From contig CAYXGZ010000005.1 in assembly GCA_964464755.1 (NCBI GenBank), positions 33,465 through 97,464 of the forward strand: a DNA stretch of 64,000 bases, in the 5' to 3' direction. This DNA comes from CAYXGZ01 sp964464755. Lineage in GTDB: Bacteria > Planctomycetota > MHYJ01 > JACPRB01. Shown here in pieces: positions 63,946 through 64,000 of the stretch. The position numbers and the translations under genes are program-made. Position 1 is the stretch's first letter, and the number at the start of each line of letters is the position of its first letter. The notes under the pieces are model-generated. The model searched no databases, was not told the DNA's origin, and saw only the letters and a program-made list of their open reading frames with translations.

Positions 63946-64000
<55 letters not shown>

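Overview
The window is 64 kb of GC-rich bacterial DNA (about 70% GC by eye), densely coded on both strands. It suggests a Planctomycetota-like or similarly GC-rich, signalling-rich bacterium. The grounds are four large Ser/Thr protein kinases (three with TPR tails), a sigma factor divergent from one of them, HEAT-repeat and TPR-like secreted proteins, an unlinked 5S rRNA gene and many leaderless promoters. No 16S rRNA or ribosomal protein is present, so the phylum is inference.

Layout. 1-8.1 kb: the end of a helical protein, a hot-dog thioesterase, a HEAT-repeat protein, an FAH-family hydrolase, glutamyl-tRNA synthetase, a PfkB sugar kinase and a membrane protein. 8.1-8.3 kb: a solitary 5S rRNA gene with its own promoter and terminator. 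8.3-10.9 kb: alpha-glucan phosphorylase. 11.2-16.7 kb: a very large GspK/PilX-like pseudopilin with a C-terminal lectin-like domain, interrupted by one in-frame UGA that is followed by a SECIS-like hairpin, then a secreted partner. 16.8-25.9 kb: a zinc-finger protein, a secreted protein, a kinase, an M28 peptidase, a tail-anchored mini-protein, a 342-bp MITE-like element, glutamate dehydrogenase and a sigma factor. 25.9-37 kb: a kinase-TPR protein, a kelch protein with a C-terminal sorting-type tail, an MFS transporter, a pterin dehydratase, TruD, membrane and lipoproteins and two metallopeptidases. 37-42.7 kb: a two-gene operon of a DUF4011-type helicase-endonuclease and a membrane-anchored DUF155-like protein, possibly defensive. 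42.7-52.6 kb: two convergent kinase-TPR giants, a DUF2339 membrane protein and a small membrane protein. 52.8-55.2 kb: tryptophanase and a cysteine synthase.

55.3-63.9 kb is the clearest metabolic unit. A MarR-type regulator with a C-terminal cysteine cluster precedes oah, an SDR, dch, had, bcrC, bcrB, bcrA, bcrD and a small Cys protein. Together these encode an ATP-dependent (class I) benzoyl-CoA reductase and the next three steps of anaerobic benzoyl-CoA degradation, down to ring cleavage. Ferredoxin, its reductase and the benzoate-CoA ligase are not in the window. The last bases are the 5' part of an initiator tRNA gene behind a near-consensus promoter.

A regularity across the window is a TANNNT -10 box placed 6-9 nt before the start codon of 13 operon-leading genes, almost always without a Shine-Dalgarno sequence, which points to routine leaderless transcription. 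Genes inside operons overlap by GTGA/ATGA or carry Shine-Dalgarno sequences.
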